DNA of 64,000 nt, taken from contig CAYXED010000001.1 in assembly GCA_964463965.1 (NCBI GenBank), positions 310,001-374,000 of the forward strand, in the 5' to 3' direction. Shown piece after piece: positions 1 to 8,876 of this stretch; within the stretch, counting starts at the first letter, position 1; each line of letters starts with the position of its first letter. This stretch comes from UBA2166 sp964463965 (GTDB lineage Bacteria; Nitrospirota; Nitrospiria; Nitrospirales; UBA2166). Position numbers and translations under genes: made by a program. Under the pieces are notes generated by a model. That model was not told the DNA's origin, ran no database searches, and saw only the letters and a list, made by a program, of their open reading frames with translations.

Positions 1-1660
1 CCGAAAGATCTCGCCGCTGTGCAATGTGAGACATGCGAAGATGATTTTCCACTAAAAAAACCAACAAAGCCATCTCACGATTATTTAGTCCAAGCCTTTG
101 CGAAGCTGCGCGGGCAATTCCTCCGCCAATCACACTATGGTCTCCCTTTTTCCCTTTTCCAAGGTCATGCAAAAGCAACGCGAGATGAAGCAAGTCTTTA
201 CGTCGAATTTCACGATACACCCGAGAGAGGCTTGCTCGCTCCCGCAACTCAGAGTTCGTATCAGAAAATCCTTGTGCACATGCCACAGCTTCCAAGGTAT
301 GGGCATCAACAGTGTACTTATGATATTGATTGAACTGCATTAGCCCTCGTGCCGATCCAAACGCAGGAATCATTTTCTCTAATAAATGCACCCTATGCAT
401 CAAGTTCAGAACTCCAACGATCTTATGAGGGCCAGAGAGAATGTGAAGAAACATCTCATTAACCATAGGATCCATAAATTGTTCCTGCATCATACCGTCA
501 ATTTGAATATGTAACTCTTCAAGAAGATCATCATCAATAGAAATTTTTTCTTTGACAGAGAGAAAAAACAATCTCATGAGTAGCACACCACTTCTCATAA
601 CCTCACCATGATACGCTGGATCAATTGTCAATCGACAATTCCTCACCAAAAACCCTCTCTCTGGTCGCTTTGAAGGAAATAGACTGGCAAAACGGTCCCA
701 TACAGAAGGAATGCGGCAGCGTTTTACAAAACGCTCACTAATATCAGCCACTGCCGTTGTGTGCCTATAGTACTGCTGCATAAAACGCTCAACACCTCGT
801 AAGTGAGGTTCGTCAGAAAAATTAAATTTTTCCGCAAGGCGAATTTGCTCATCAAAAGTAAGAATATCCTGTGGTGAACCAGCATGGAAATGCAACTCTG
901 CCCTCACTCGACTCAAAAACTCTCTGGCACTAATCAAGGCCTTAAAATCACGATTGGACAAGAACGCCTTGCAATGAAGGTCCTCTAGCGTCGCAATACT
1001 ATATCTTGCCAACGCAGCCCATTGAACAAAATGCAAATCCCTGAGTCCACCTTTACTTCGCTTAATATCAGGCTCAAGCATATAAACTGATGTTCCATAA
1101 CGATCGTACTCGCGATATCGCTCTTCGATTTTTCCAAGCAAAAATTCGTTTACATGGCGCCTCACAACCTGCTTCCCAAACTTTTCGTGAAAATCTCTGA
1201 AGAGTGAAGCACTTCCAATCAGAAAACGGGCTTCCATCAATGCAGTTTTAGCAGACAAATCAGATTTTCCCAGCGCAATACAATCATCGATGGTTCGAAC
1301 ACTATGCCCAACCTGAAAACCAACATCCCAGATATTCCGAAATAGTTCAGCAGAAAACTTATGAACGCTATCAACTGGCTTACCACGATTTAAAACCATA
1401 AGATCAATATCAGAGTGCGGAGACATTTCAGCACGCCCAAAGCCTCCTAACGCAACAATACTGATACGCTCGGAGAGTTGATGGTCCACACCCACATCCA
1501 AGCCTTCTAGAGTAACTCTATATAACTGAGCAATAGTATTTTCAGCGAGCGCAAGCAAAGAGGAAGACACAGCCTGACCTGTTGCCCCCGCCTGATGGGC
1601 TGCTCGAATTGCAGCGCGCTTTTCGAGAATCTGTTCTTTAAGGGAGGTAATTAAAACCAC
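1..1660 (-). CDS. glnD: GlnD, PII uridylyltransferase/uridylyl-removing enzyme (3' part outside window)
   Basis: Bifunctional sensor that uridylylates PII when glutamine is low and removes UMP when it is high. Translating the minus strand gives an open frame from a GTG at 1660 to the left edge (about 553 codons, no stop). Near the N-terminus is the nucleotidyltransferase motif 'GGFGRAEMSPHSDIDLM'. Further on is 'DIKRSKGGLRDLHF', then the HD phosphohydrolase signature 'LLLHDLGKGKKGDHS' (around 100-190 on the plus strand) and 'HLRMSHIAQRRDLS' at the edge. The C-terminal ACT domains lie outside. An in-frame TAG sits just upstream of the GTG, so the start can be no earlier. It begins 13 bp after the glnB stop, so the two are surely cotranscribed. 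Seen: motifs and continuous frame. Family knowledge: the PII target is the neighbour. Confidence 0.93.
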   Translation of the reverse strand, partial: MVLITSLKEQILEKRAAIRAAHQAGATGQAVSSSLLALAENTIAQLYRVTLEGLDVGVDHQLSERISIVALGGFGRAEMSPHSDIDLMVLNRGKPVDSVHKFSAELFRNIWDVGFQVGHSVRTIDDCIALGKSDLSAKTALMEARFLIGSASLFRDFHEKFGKQVVRRHVNEFLLGKIEERYREYDRYGTSVYMLEPDIKRSKGGLRDLHFVQWAALARYSIATLEDLHCKAFLSNRDFKALISAREFLSRVRAELHFHAGSPQDILTFDEQIRLAEKFNFSDEPHLRGVERFMQQYYRHTTAVADISERFVKRCRIPSVWDRFASLFPSKRPERGFLVRNCRLTIDPAYHGEVMRSGVLLMRLFFLSVKEKISIDDDLLEELHIQIDGMMQEQFMDPMVNEMFLHILSGPHKIVGVLNLMHRVHLLEKMIPAFGSARGLMQFNQYHKYTVDAHTLEAVACAQGFSDTNSELRERASLSRVYREIRRKDLLHLALLLHDLGKGKKGDHSVIGGGIARAASQRLGLNNREMALLVFLVENHLRMSHIAQRRDLS

Positions 1661-1673
1661 GGCATGCCACTAG

Positions 1674-2012
1674 TTATAGGGCATTCGAACCGGTCTCTCC
1701 AGTCCTTACACGCACGGTCTCTTGCAAATCAGTGACAAAAACCTTGCCGTCACCAATAGTCCCCGTTTTTGCTGCGCGGACGATAGCATCAACTACCGCT
1801 TGCACCTTCTCATCAGGAACAGCCACCTCAAGCCGAGTCTTTGGAACAAACTCAATGGTATATTCTGTACCTCGGTACGTTTCTTTATGCCCCTTTTGCC
1901 GCCCAAAACCTTTAACTTCTGAGACGGTCATACCATAGACATCGATGTCAACCAATGCCTCCTTCACCTCATCCAACTTAAATGGCTTGATAACAGCCTG
2001 AACTAGCTTCAC
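1674..2012 (-). CDS. glnB: Nitrogen regulatory protein PII (GlnB)
   Basis: Trimeric cytosolic signal protein that binds ATP/ADP and 2-oxoglutarate and controls nitrogen-assimilation targets. At 112 aa it matches the family length. The T-loop reads 'YRGTEYTIEF' with Tyr51, the uridylylation site, in register. 'KGHKE' and the C-terminal 'GDGKVFV' nucleotide-binding segment are present. The start is GTG with a good GGAGG upstream ('GGAAACGGAGGGGCCC' before the GTG). It lies directly before glnD, its expected modifying enzyme, and after a small ORF that may be what is left of an ammonium transporter. GlnB versus GlnK cannot be settled from sequence. Confidence 0.96.
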   Translation of the reverse strand: MKLVQAVIKPFKLDEVKEALVDIDVYGMTVSEVKGFGRQKGHKETYRGTEYTIEFVPKTRLEVAVPDEKVQAVVDAIVRAAKTGTIGDGKVFVTDLQETVRVRTGETGSNAL

Positions 2013-2096
2013 GGGCCCCTCCGTTTCCTATGCGCAAGTTACTTCTATTTATCTCTTGCGTCACATATGACTAGTTGCCATGCGTGCATATTATCA

Positions 2097-2390
2097 TCAC
2101 GTATAAGCCACTCCGTTCTGCTGACAGATCAAGATCCAAGCCGTATCCCAAGAATCAGGGCCCCAGCCTTCTATGTTCTGAGATTCGGATACGTGAGTTA
2201 GAACGGGGACAGGAGAAGGCGTCAGTGTAACCGACGCAGACCCCGGTCCCTCGTTACATGTACTTTGAGCCAAAACAAGCGGCATTCCAAGGAAAGACTG
2301 AACAATAAACGTACCTAGAATAATCAGGAAAAAAAACACCGTGAAACAATGCGACTTCCCAAACCCGGAGATTTGAAAAACCTCAAGCAC
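2097..2390 (-). CDS. Small secreted/membrane-anchored ORF, possible remnant of an ammonium transporter N-terminus
   Basis: The 97-aa reading frame starts at a GTG without a clear ribosome binding site. It has a hydrophobic segment (about residues 18-42) ending 'LVLAQS' like a signal peptide, then a Ser/Thr/Pro-rich linker, then 'DSWDTAWILI' just before the stop. Amt proteins commonly have a signal peptide, a short linker and a 'DTAW' motif at the entry of the first transmembrane helix, and amt genes usually sit directly upstream of glnB, as this ORF does. I therefore infer a truncated amt, but only the linker end matches and the remaining roughly 400 residues are absent. It could equally be an unrelated small exported protein. 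Confidence 0.4.
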   Translation of the reverse strand: MLEVFQISGFGKSHCFTVFFFLIILGTFIVQSFLGMPLVLAQSTCNEGPGSASVTLTPSPVPVLTHVSESQNIEGWGPDSWDTAWILICQQNGVAYT

Positions 2391-2427
2391 GTTGCCACGA
2401 TTTAAATTCCAAGTACCTACCCAATCC

Positions 2428-3546
2428 CTAGAAAGTAAAAATCAACTCTGCCGCAATCGTATTCTGATGATCTTGGCCATCAGCAAAGAAGCCCATCTCG
2501 CTTGACTCATCATGTCTATACTCCACTCGATAAGTCATCGCAGGAGTAAGCTTATAGGACCCAGTCAGAGTAGTCTCATATAGCGTCTGTGCCATACCGG
2601 TACGAACACCATCATCATCCCTGAAAGCCTCTCCACGAACTGCAAATCCTAAACGATCAGTCATATCATAAGTCACATACCCGGCACCGCCATACCAATC
2701 AGAGTCTTCTCCAACGTTTTCAAGTGACGTCCCTGTCTCGTTGCCATAAACAAAGTTAGCAGTGAACGCTACCTTATCCGTAGCTTGAGCCGTGAACACC
2801 GTGTCATAGACAAAGCGCTCTGATTGACCAATATTAACAGGCTCATCACCATAAATGAATCCATGGGCCCACGACATATTGCCATGATTCAATACAACAT
2901 TGCCTTCAATTGAAGGCGTTCCATTGTCATCATTGCCCAAAGTATCCCACCCATTTACTAAACCAAGATTCATTTGAATCATGTCGGACGGAGCATACGT
3001 GAACCGGACACCGGTATGAGTGAATGGAATGGAAAAACCAAACAAGAATGAACGAGAAAAGTTCGCATTGTCCTTAGCTTCAATAACCTCAGCACCTAGC
3101 AAGGTCGCATATTTTCCCATTTTCGCAGATAACTTGTCAGTGAAGGCAAAGCTTGCATAGGCTTCTTCAATGTCAAACTCATCCTCAGTATCCGTGTCTC
3201 CTGGGGCAAATAAACGAGCATCTTCTCCATAGCCTAAACGAATAGCAAATCCCGCACGATCAGCAAGATTCTTTCCTGCAACAGCCTCACGTTGCATAAG
3301 AATTTGCGCCTGGTGTAGGGTAAAAGAATCATCCTTGACGTCAAAAACTCGTCCCCCGTTGTAACCATCACCTGGATTATTAAAATTGTGAGTGTATGCG
3401 GTATCAATAAAACCACTCAGATCAATTCCAAGATCCTTTAGGGCATCACCAGCTCCCTCAGCACTAACTGACGCTGGCAGCATCAGAAGACAGAGCGCAA
3501 CAATTAGAGCCGCACCCCGCACAACAGGCATAAACTTATTTCTCAT
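2428..3546 (-). CDS. Outer-membrane beta-barrel porin (bbp2/OmpL-like family)
   Basis: Predicted outer-membrane channel. The chosen ATG at 3546 has 'GAGGGG' eight bases upstream and begins a clean signal peptide (residues 1-29, hydrophobic core 'AALIVALCLLMLPASVSA'). An upstream in-frame start at 3600 would add 18 unlikely residues. The mature protein shows alternating polar and aromatic strands, 'LSGFIDTAYTHNFN' at the start, 'KMGKYATLLGAEVIEA' mid-way, and a C-terminus ending in Phe ('AAELIFTF'), the usual Bam recognition pattern. Length 372 aa suits a 14-16-strand barrel of the putative beta-barrel porin 2 type. It lies between a sigma-54 activator gene and the PII genes and has its own sigma-54 promoter, suggesting nitrogen-controlled uptake; the substrate is unknown. 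Confidence 0.85.
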   Translation of the reverse strand: MRNKFMPVVRGAALIVALCLLMLPASVSAEGAGDALKDLGIDLSGFIDTAYTHNFNNPGDGYNGGRVFDVKDDSFTLHQAQILMQREAVAGKNLADRAGFAIRLGYGEDARLFAPGDTDTEDEFDIEEAYASFAFTDKLSAKMGKYATLLGAEVIEAKDNANFSRSFLFGFSIPFTHTGVRFTYAPSDMIQMNLGLVNGWDTLGNDDNGTPSIEGNVVLNHGNMSWAHGFIYGDEPVNIGQSERFVYDTVFTAQATDKVAFTANFVYGNETGTSLENVGEDSDWYGGAGYVTYDMTDRLGFAVRGEAFRDDDGVRTGMAQTLYETTLTGSYKLTPAMTYRVEYRHDESSEMGFFADGQDHQNTIAAELIFTF

Positions 3547-3665
3547 ATCTTTTCCCCTCCTCAAAAAGAGAAAACCATAAGGCCACCATAAACGCCACAT
3601 TTCCGCCTCGTGGCCCTAACAGACGGTGAATGCATACAGAACCACGGCAACCTACCCACCTAATA

Positions 3666-3681
3666 TGCGATTTTCATGCCA
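3666..3681 (-). promoter_or_regulatory. Sigma-54 (-24/-12) promoter for the porin gene
   Basis: Reading the minus strand, 'TGGCATGAAAATCGCA' matches the RpoN consensus TGGCACG-N4-TTGCA, with the invariant GG and GC separated by exactly 10 bases. It lies about 120 bp upstream of the porin ATG, which puts the transcription start near 3655. The neighbouring upstream gene encodes a sigma-54-dependent activator. No palindromic NifA site (TGT-N10-ACA) was found by eye in the short stretch upstream. Confidence 0.7.
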
Positions 3682-3815
3682 GGCGGTAGCCCACCAATTG
3701 AACCCACAAAAACACCCATAATCACAAATATTTTAAAGCCTCCACCCTAAATCCCAAAAAATTTAAATTGGAGAGAGGTCATAAATGTCCGTCAAAATAC
3801 CACAATTGTTGTTTT

Positions 3816-5481
3816 TCATTCAATATTGTACTTCCGAATTTTGTACNNNNNNNNNNNNNNNNNNNNNNNNNNNNNNNNNNNNNNNNNNNNNNNNNNNNNN
3901 NNNNNNNNNNNNNNNNNNNNNNNNNNNNNNNNNNNNNNNNNNNNNNTTGTACTTCCGAATTTTGTACCCAATTTGTCTTGGGGTTATCCCCAAGCGTTTT
4001 GCGGCTTTTGCTTGAACCCCGCCACATTCACGAAGAGCTACCGTAATCTGCTCACGCTCAATACTGCGCACATCACCTGGCAGTGAGCGATCCTCAAAGG
4101 ATGATCCACTGCTATACGTGGACAACACTGGATCTGAAGACAACAAAAGGTTCATATGTCGACTCAATTCTTGAGTATCAATGATCATCTGTCGCGTCAT
4201 AATCACCGCTCGTTCTACACAATTTTCTAGTTCTCTAACGTTTCCAGGCCAACTATGCCGTAACATCATATCGATGGCATCTATTGAAAATTCAACTGAT
4301 TTTCCATGCTCGTCATTAAACCGTTTCAAAAAATGTTCAATAAGGAGAGGAATATCGGTGACCCGCTCACGTAATGGGGGAAGATAGACCGGAACCACGT
4401 TCAAACGATAATACAAGTCCTCACGAAACGTATTTTCCTGCAGTCCTCTCTCTAGATCTCGATGAGTTGCTCCAATGATACGCACATCAACAGCAATTGT
4501 GGCATTTCCACCAACACGTTCAAATTTCATTTCCTGAAGAACCCGTAAAAACTTTGGTTGCAATGACAACGGAATATCACCAATCTCGTCTAGAAATAAG
4601 GTCCCCTCATGTGCCTGCTCAAAACGCCCCTTCCGACTGTCTATCGCCCCCGTAAAGGAGCCTTTTTCATGTCCAAAGAGTTCACTCTCTAGCAGCGATT
4701 CAGGAATCGCTGCACAATTAATTTTAATAAACGGTGCACCAGCACGAGTACTGCCATAGTGTATAGCTCGAGCAATTAATTCTTTCCCTGTACCAGACTC
4801 ACCACGAATAAGCACCGTTGCATTTGTTCCACTAACTCGCTCGACTGCTTCATAGACCTGCTCCATCTTCCTATCATGCCCTACAATATTTCGAAGACGA
4901 TACTTATGCTGCAATACTCGCTCAAGACGCTCATTCTTTTCTATAAGACGCTGTTTCTCCTGGTTAACCATCTCGCGAATTTTTACCGCTTGCCCAATCT
5001 GTGACGCTACAATGGTCAACACACGAAAATCATCTTCTAAGGACATCCCCTGATCATAAAAAAGCCGATCAACACTCAGCACCCCAATTGATTCTCCATG
5101 AACCTTCACTGGCATACAAACAAATGCAACATTCTCATGACTGGTATCGCCTCTTGCTCCTGTTCGATTTAAAAAGAGAGGTTCTTGCCCAATATCAGGA
5201 ACGACCATTGGCTCCCCCATCGCCATAACCTTGCCAGTAATACCTTCTCCAACACGATACCGCCCACGGTCAATCTCTTCCTGAGTGAGCCCATGTGCTA
5301 CTTCAATGACTAACTCCCCTGTCTCTGGGTGAAGTAATGTAAGCGTTCCTCTCCTCATTCCAAGAACAGACGAAAGGATGTTCATGATTTTCCCTGACAC
5401 CACATTTAGATCAAGTGAGGACGCAAATGCTTTACTAATTTCATACAGGGCTGTAAGTTCAAGAATCTTTTGGTCCATCAT
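3816..5481 (-). CDS. NifA-family sigma-54-dependent transcriptional activator (GAF-AAA+-HTH), interrupted by N gap
   Basis: Enhancer-binding ATPase that opens sigma-54 promoters. Residues about 20-165 form a GAF sensor domain and about 205-435 the AAA+ domain. The AAA+ domain has Walker A 'GESGTGKELIARAIH', the sigma-54 contact loop 'GSFTGA' (Ser in place of the usual first Ala), and 'GTLFLDEIGD' as Walker B. The C-terminal HTH includes 'AKRLGITPRQIGYKIRKY'. Domain order and the HTH resemble NifA, although no nif genes are visible. Collapsing the N gap gives a 514-aa protein whose stop is at 3816-3818; read through the Ns the ORF ends out of frame. The next gene downstream is the porin with a sigma-54 promoter, its most obvious target. 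NorR- or other GAF-type activators are alternatives. Confidence 0.88.
3826..3967. other. 100-N assembly gap flanked by identical 21-bp direct repeats
   Basis: Positions 3847-3946 are N. The 21 bases before the gap (3826-3846) are identical to the 21 bases after it (3947-3967). Overlapping the two copies joins the activator gene's last helix to 'RKYNIE' and a stop, a normal ending for NifA-family HTH domains. The gap therefore most likely holds no missing sequence and reflects two contig ends that share 21 bases. Confidence 0.85.
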
Positions 5482-5526
5482 TCACTCGACCTGATTAATA
5501 GAATCAGCCAGTCACGCTGAAAAGCG

Positions 5527-7254
5527 TTATCCTCCATCATAACGATTAGTCACGGGCATTCTTCTATCTCTACCTAGTGCACGAGGAGTTATTTTTATTC
5601 CAATCGGAGATTGTCTTCTCTTGTATTCACACACATCCACCAATCTTTGTACTTGTCCAACGGTCGCTGGATCATATCCCATTGAAGTAATATCATTTAC
5701 AGGATCATTCCGTTCAACATAGGCTTCCAAAATCTGATCAAGAAGATCATAGGGGGGAAGTGAGTCTTGATCAGTCTGATTAGCCCGAAGCTCCGCGGTA
5801 GGCGCACGTTTGAGAGTATGCTCTGGAATCACAGCGACTGGCCCCAATGTATTGCGAAACTTTGCAAGGTCATAAACCAACGTTTTCGAGACATCTTTTA
5901 GTACCGATAACCCTCCAGCCATATCACCATAAAGTGTCGCGTAACCCACACTCATTTCACTTTTGTTACCCGTAGTGAGCACAAGCCATCCAAATTTATT
6001 TGATAATGCCATAAGCACATTTCCACGGATTCTTGCCTGAAGATTTTCTTCTGCGATACCAATCTCAGTGCCTTGAAATGAATCGGACAGTGTATCGAGA
6101 AATGCCTCATATGTACTTTGAATAGAAATGGTCTCCAAATCAATTTTGAGATTATCGACTAAAGACTTTACACCCACATGGCTCTCATCTGAAGTGTATT
6201 GGGATGGCATAAAAACACCCAACACCTGGTTCGCACCTAAAGCATCAACTGCCAAGGTCGAGGTTAACGCAGAATCAATCCCTCCACTTAGCCCTATGAC
6301 CACTTTCGAGAAACCATTTTTGTTCACATAGTCCTGAATCCCCAAGCATAATGCTCTGTAAATTTGCTCCAATGACGTCAAGGTAACTGCAAGGGACGTT
6401 TCTAACGCAGTCCTATCTTTGGAATATGGATTATCTGAACAGACAATGCGAGTTACAGGTTCAGAGCCATTTGAAGGAGAGTTGTGCGCAGACTGTGTAT
6501 TTTTTCGTGCCAATAGCACACCCTGAACATCTAAGTCCGCAACAACTAAATCCTCCTGAAATGCTTTACCTCTTGCGAGAATTTTCCCTGTGTGATCAAC
6601 AATCATACTGCAACCATCAAAAACCAGTTCGTCCTGCCCACCAACTAAATTATTAAATGCTACGATTGCAACGTTCCGCTTTGCTCGCGCGCAAAGCATC
6701 TGTTCTCGCTCATCAATCTTCCCTATTTGATATGGAGATGCATTGATATTTACGATCACTGTTGCCCCTGCCGATGCCTGTACCTGAGTTGGACCATTTG
6801 GAACCCATATATCTTCACAGATGTTCAGTCCAACTGAAACTCCGTTCACAACTATCACATGCCTATTGTTCCCAGAAAGAAAATACCTCTTCTCATCAAA
6901 AACACCGTAATTGGGAAGATGGTTTTTGTGGTATATCCCGCGAATTTCCCCATCAAACAACACCGCCGCAGCATTGTAGAGCCCACCCTGATAGTCAACA
7001 AAACCAACGACCACAACAATTTCTTTTGCTTCTCGTGCAACGACATCAAGTGATTTTATATTATCTGCCACAAACTGAGATTTAAGAACTAAATCCTCGG
7101 GAGGATATCCAGTAATTGCTAGTTCGGGAAAACTCACAAGATCTACATTAAGAGCCCTAGCACGTTGAACCCATTCACAAATTTTTCTTGTATTTCCAGT
7201 AAGATCTCCAACGGTACAATTAATTTGGGCCTGTGCAATACGAAATAATGTCAC
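5527..7254 (-). CDS. nadE: Glutamine-dependent NAD+ synthetase
   Basis: Makes NAD+ from nicotinic acid adenine dinucleotide, taking ammonia from glutamine. The N-terminal nitrilase-type amidase domain (about 1-260) shows the Glu-Lys-Cys triad in 'FPELAITGYPPEDL', 'KNHLPNYGVFDE' and 'GLNICEDIW'. The C-terminal synthetase domain has the PP-loop 'GLSGGIDSALTS' and 'LTTGNKSEMSVGYATLYGDMAGG'. A longer reading from ATG 7269 is possible, but the GTG at 7254 has GGGG seven bases upstream and gives the usual family start 'VTLFRIAQAQINCTVGDL'. Length 575 aa is typical. It sits between the activator and a nickel/cobalt permease on the same strand. Confidence 0.96.
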   Translation of the reverse strand: MTLFRIAQAQINCTVGDLTGNTRKICEWVQRARALNVDLVSFPELAITGYPPEDLVLKSQFVADNIKSLDVVAREAKEIVVVVGFVDYQGGLYNAAAVLFDGEIRGIYHKNHLPNYGVFDEKRYFLSGNNRHVIVVNGVSVGLNICEDIWVPNGPTQVQASAGATVIVNINASPYQIGKIDEREQMLCARAKRNVAIVAFNNLVGGQDELVFDGCSMIVDHTGKILARGKAFQEDLVVADLDVQGVLLARKNTQSAHNSPSNGSEPVTRIVCSDNPYSKDRTALETSLAVTLTSLEQIYRALCLGIQDYVNKNGFSKVVIGLSGGIDSALTSTLAVDALGANQVLGVFMPSQYTSDESHVGVKSLVDNLKIDLETISIQSTYEAFLDTLSDSFQGTEIGIAEENLQARIRGNVLMALSNKFGWLVLTTGNKSEMSVGYATLYGDMAGGLSVLKDVSKTLVYDLAKFRNTLGPVAVIPEHTLKRAPTAELRANQTDQDSLPPYDLLDQILEAYVERNDPVNDITSMGYDPATVGQVQRLVDVCEYKRRQSPIGIKITPRALGRDRRMPVTNRYDGG

Positions 7255-7285
7255 CGCAAAACCCCACATTCAAGGCTATAAATCA

Positions 7286-7948
7286 TCATGCCCAAAAACC
7301 AATGGTTTGCCCTACGGTCCAACCTAATACAAGACCAAAGGCTACACTTGCCACACCGGCTAATACCTTGATACTAGAAACAAATGTCTTTAGACTCTCC
7401 CGGCCAAGAGCAAAAGGAAGCCCCATTACAATACTCATGGTACACATTCCTCCAATTGTTCCTAGCCCAAAAACTGCAACATGAAGTAGCCCATCCACAA
7501 TTGACTGCATTGTTGCAACAACCATGACCATCAACGCAGCACTACCAGCAAGCCCATGAACAACTCCGATAAGAAAGGGCTTTCGCATGTACTGCTGCGT
7601 TGACTGCACTGCACACGCCGAATTATTAGAAAAAATTTCCCCGCGCATCTTCCGCAAAAGATCAAACCCAAGAAAAATTAACATCATGGCAACAAATAAT
7701 TCTGCAAAAGAAGCTACCTTTGGAGAAATTTCAACATCGAAGACCAAAACAGCCATTCCAACAAACATCAGAGCCAAAGTGTGGCCAATACCCCAAAAGG
7801 TTCCAACCAAAGACGTACGCATCACCCCACGGTTTTCAGCAACAACGGTAGATACCGCAACGATATGATCACCATCGAGCGCGTGCTTTAGACCCAATAC
7901 AAAACTGACCCCTAACAGCGGAAATGCAGCTATCGATCCTAACATCAA
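7286..7948 (-). CDS. Nickel/cobalt permease-like membrane protein (NicO/UreH type)
   Basis: Integral membrane protein of 220 aa with about six hydrophobic helices. The first helix carries 'GLKHALDGDHIVAVST', the His/Asp-rich signature (HX4DH) of nickel/cobalt permeases and UreH-like proteins. 'GIGHTLAL' and 'GVVHGLAGSAALMVMV' in later helices supply further conserved His residues. The predicted role is Ni2+ or Co2+ movement across the inner membrane. No urease, hydrogenase or cobalamin genes are nearby, so the metal and purpose are undetermined. It ends 31 bp before the nadE start codon and may be cotranscribed with it. Confidence 0.8.
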   Translation of the reverse strand: MMLGSIAAFPLLGVSFVLGLKHALDGDHIVAVSTVVAENRGVMRTSLVGTFWGIGHTLALMFVGMAVLVFDVEISPKVASFAELFVAMMLIFLGFDLLRKMRGEIFSNNSACAVQSTQQYMRKPFLIGVVHGLAGSAALMVMVVATMQSIVDGLLHVAVFGLGTIGGMCTMSIVMGLPFALGRESLKTFVSSIKVLAGVASVAFGLVLGWTVGQTIGFWA

Positions 7949-8360
7949 ACCTCACTCACTCAATCTATCAACGTATCCTGAAAAACTGAAAGTCACAATT
8001 CCACGGAATGACAAAATTGTATTACCAAAATAAAAAAAAAGATAGAGCCATTCATTATCGTATTCTCGAATTTCTTCGTTATAGGCGCAATAGGTAGCGT
8101 TCATTTTTTTGACACGGCAACCTAAGTAATATCAATACAGTAAATAGATCGAAATTAAAAAACCACTGCTTCTACTCATGCCTCCCCCCATCGTCAATGT
8201 ACATACGAATATGCTATAAAAGAGATAATTTCTACATATTTGAAGCTAATTACTACTACCTTTAGACGTCTCTGGAAAGATTGTCTTACGGGTGAGTGGC
8301 ATGAAATACAGCCCTCACGTGTGATGTGGAACGAATATAATTGGCGGGAATAAAGTCAAA
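7949..8360. other. Intergenic region between divergent genes
   Basis: About 410 bp, AT-rich, between the permease (leftward) and the DUF423 gene (rightward). No ORF is convincing. An extended -10-like 'TGCTATAAA' occurs at 8212-8220, but its -35 is poor. A short inverted repeat (GTGAG...CTCAC) lies around 8293-8319. Nothing else was recognised. Confidence 0.5.
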
Positions 8361-8765
8361 ATGCATTCTCATACACGAGTATTTCTTCTATTAGGGTGCA
8401 TCAACGCGCTTCTGAGCGTAGTCTTTGGCGCATTTGGCACACATGGACTTAAATTATGGATGGAACCTGACCTTCTAGCAGTGTACGAAACAGGAGCCAA
8501 ATACCAGTTTTACCATGGATTGGGCTTACTGAGCGTTGGCCTACTCTCACACCATTACCCTACTGCAAAGCTGATCCGCTGGGCTGGCTGGATGATGTTT
8601 GCCGGAATAGTTATATTCTCTGGGACTCTCTACACCCTTAGCCTGACCTCAACGCGCTGGCTCGGGGCAATTACACCAATTGGAGGCACTGCATTTATAA
8701 TTTCATGGATTCTACTGATTATTTTTATCGTCAGACAGAGGGAACACTCAAGCTTTACAAAATAA
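8361..8765 (+). CDS. DUF423 family inner-membrane protein (YgdD-like)
   Basis: Small integral membrane protein of 134 aa with four hydrophobic helices. The family hallmarks are 'GAFGTHGLK' after the first helix, 'YETGAKYQFYHGLGLL', and 'GTLYTLSLT...TPIGGTAFI' towards the end. Function is unknown in all members. The ATG has 'GGCGGGAAT' a short distance upstream. It stands alone on the plus strand, convergent with the ABC pair to its right. Confidence 0.9.
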   Translation: MHSHTRVFLLLGCINALLSVVFGAFGTHGLKLWMEPDLLAVYETGAKYQFYHGLGLLSVGLLSHHYPTAKLIRWAGWMMFAGIVIFSGTLYTLSLTSTRWLGAITPIGGTAFIISWILLIIFIVRQREHSSFTK

Positions 8766-8876
8766 ACAATACCCTCTCCTAGCGCTGTTTCGAATAATTT
8801 CTCTATATGCATCCCCACATCTTTCACCTTTCCAGGGGACCTTTGGTGGCTCAGTACAATGAACTGCACTCATATT

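Noticed and set aside
2375..2396. Sigma-54-like TGGCAACGTGCTTGAG before the 97-aa ORF
   Set aside because: The -12 element has GA instead of GC, and it overlaps the start codon.
3768..4086. Several short frames reading through the N gap
   Set aside because: They consist largely of unknown residues and are artefacts of the gap inside the activator gene.
8297..8312. TGGCATGAAATACAGC upstream of DUF423, similar to the porin sigma-54 promoter
   Set aside because: GG and GC are separated by 11 bases, not the required 10, and the -12 half is poor.
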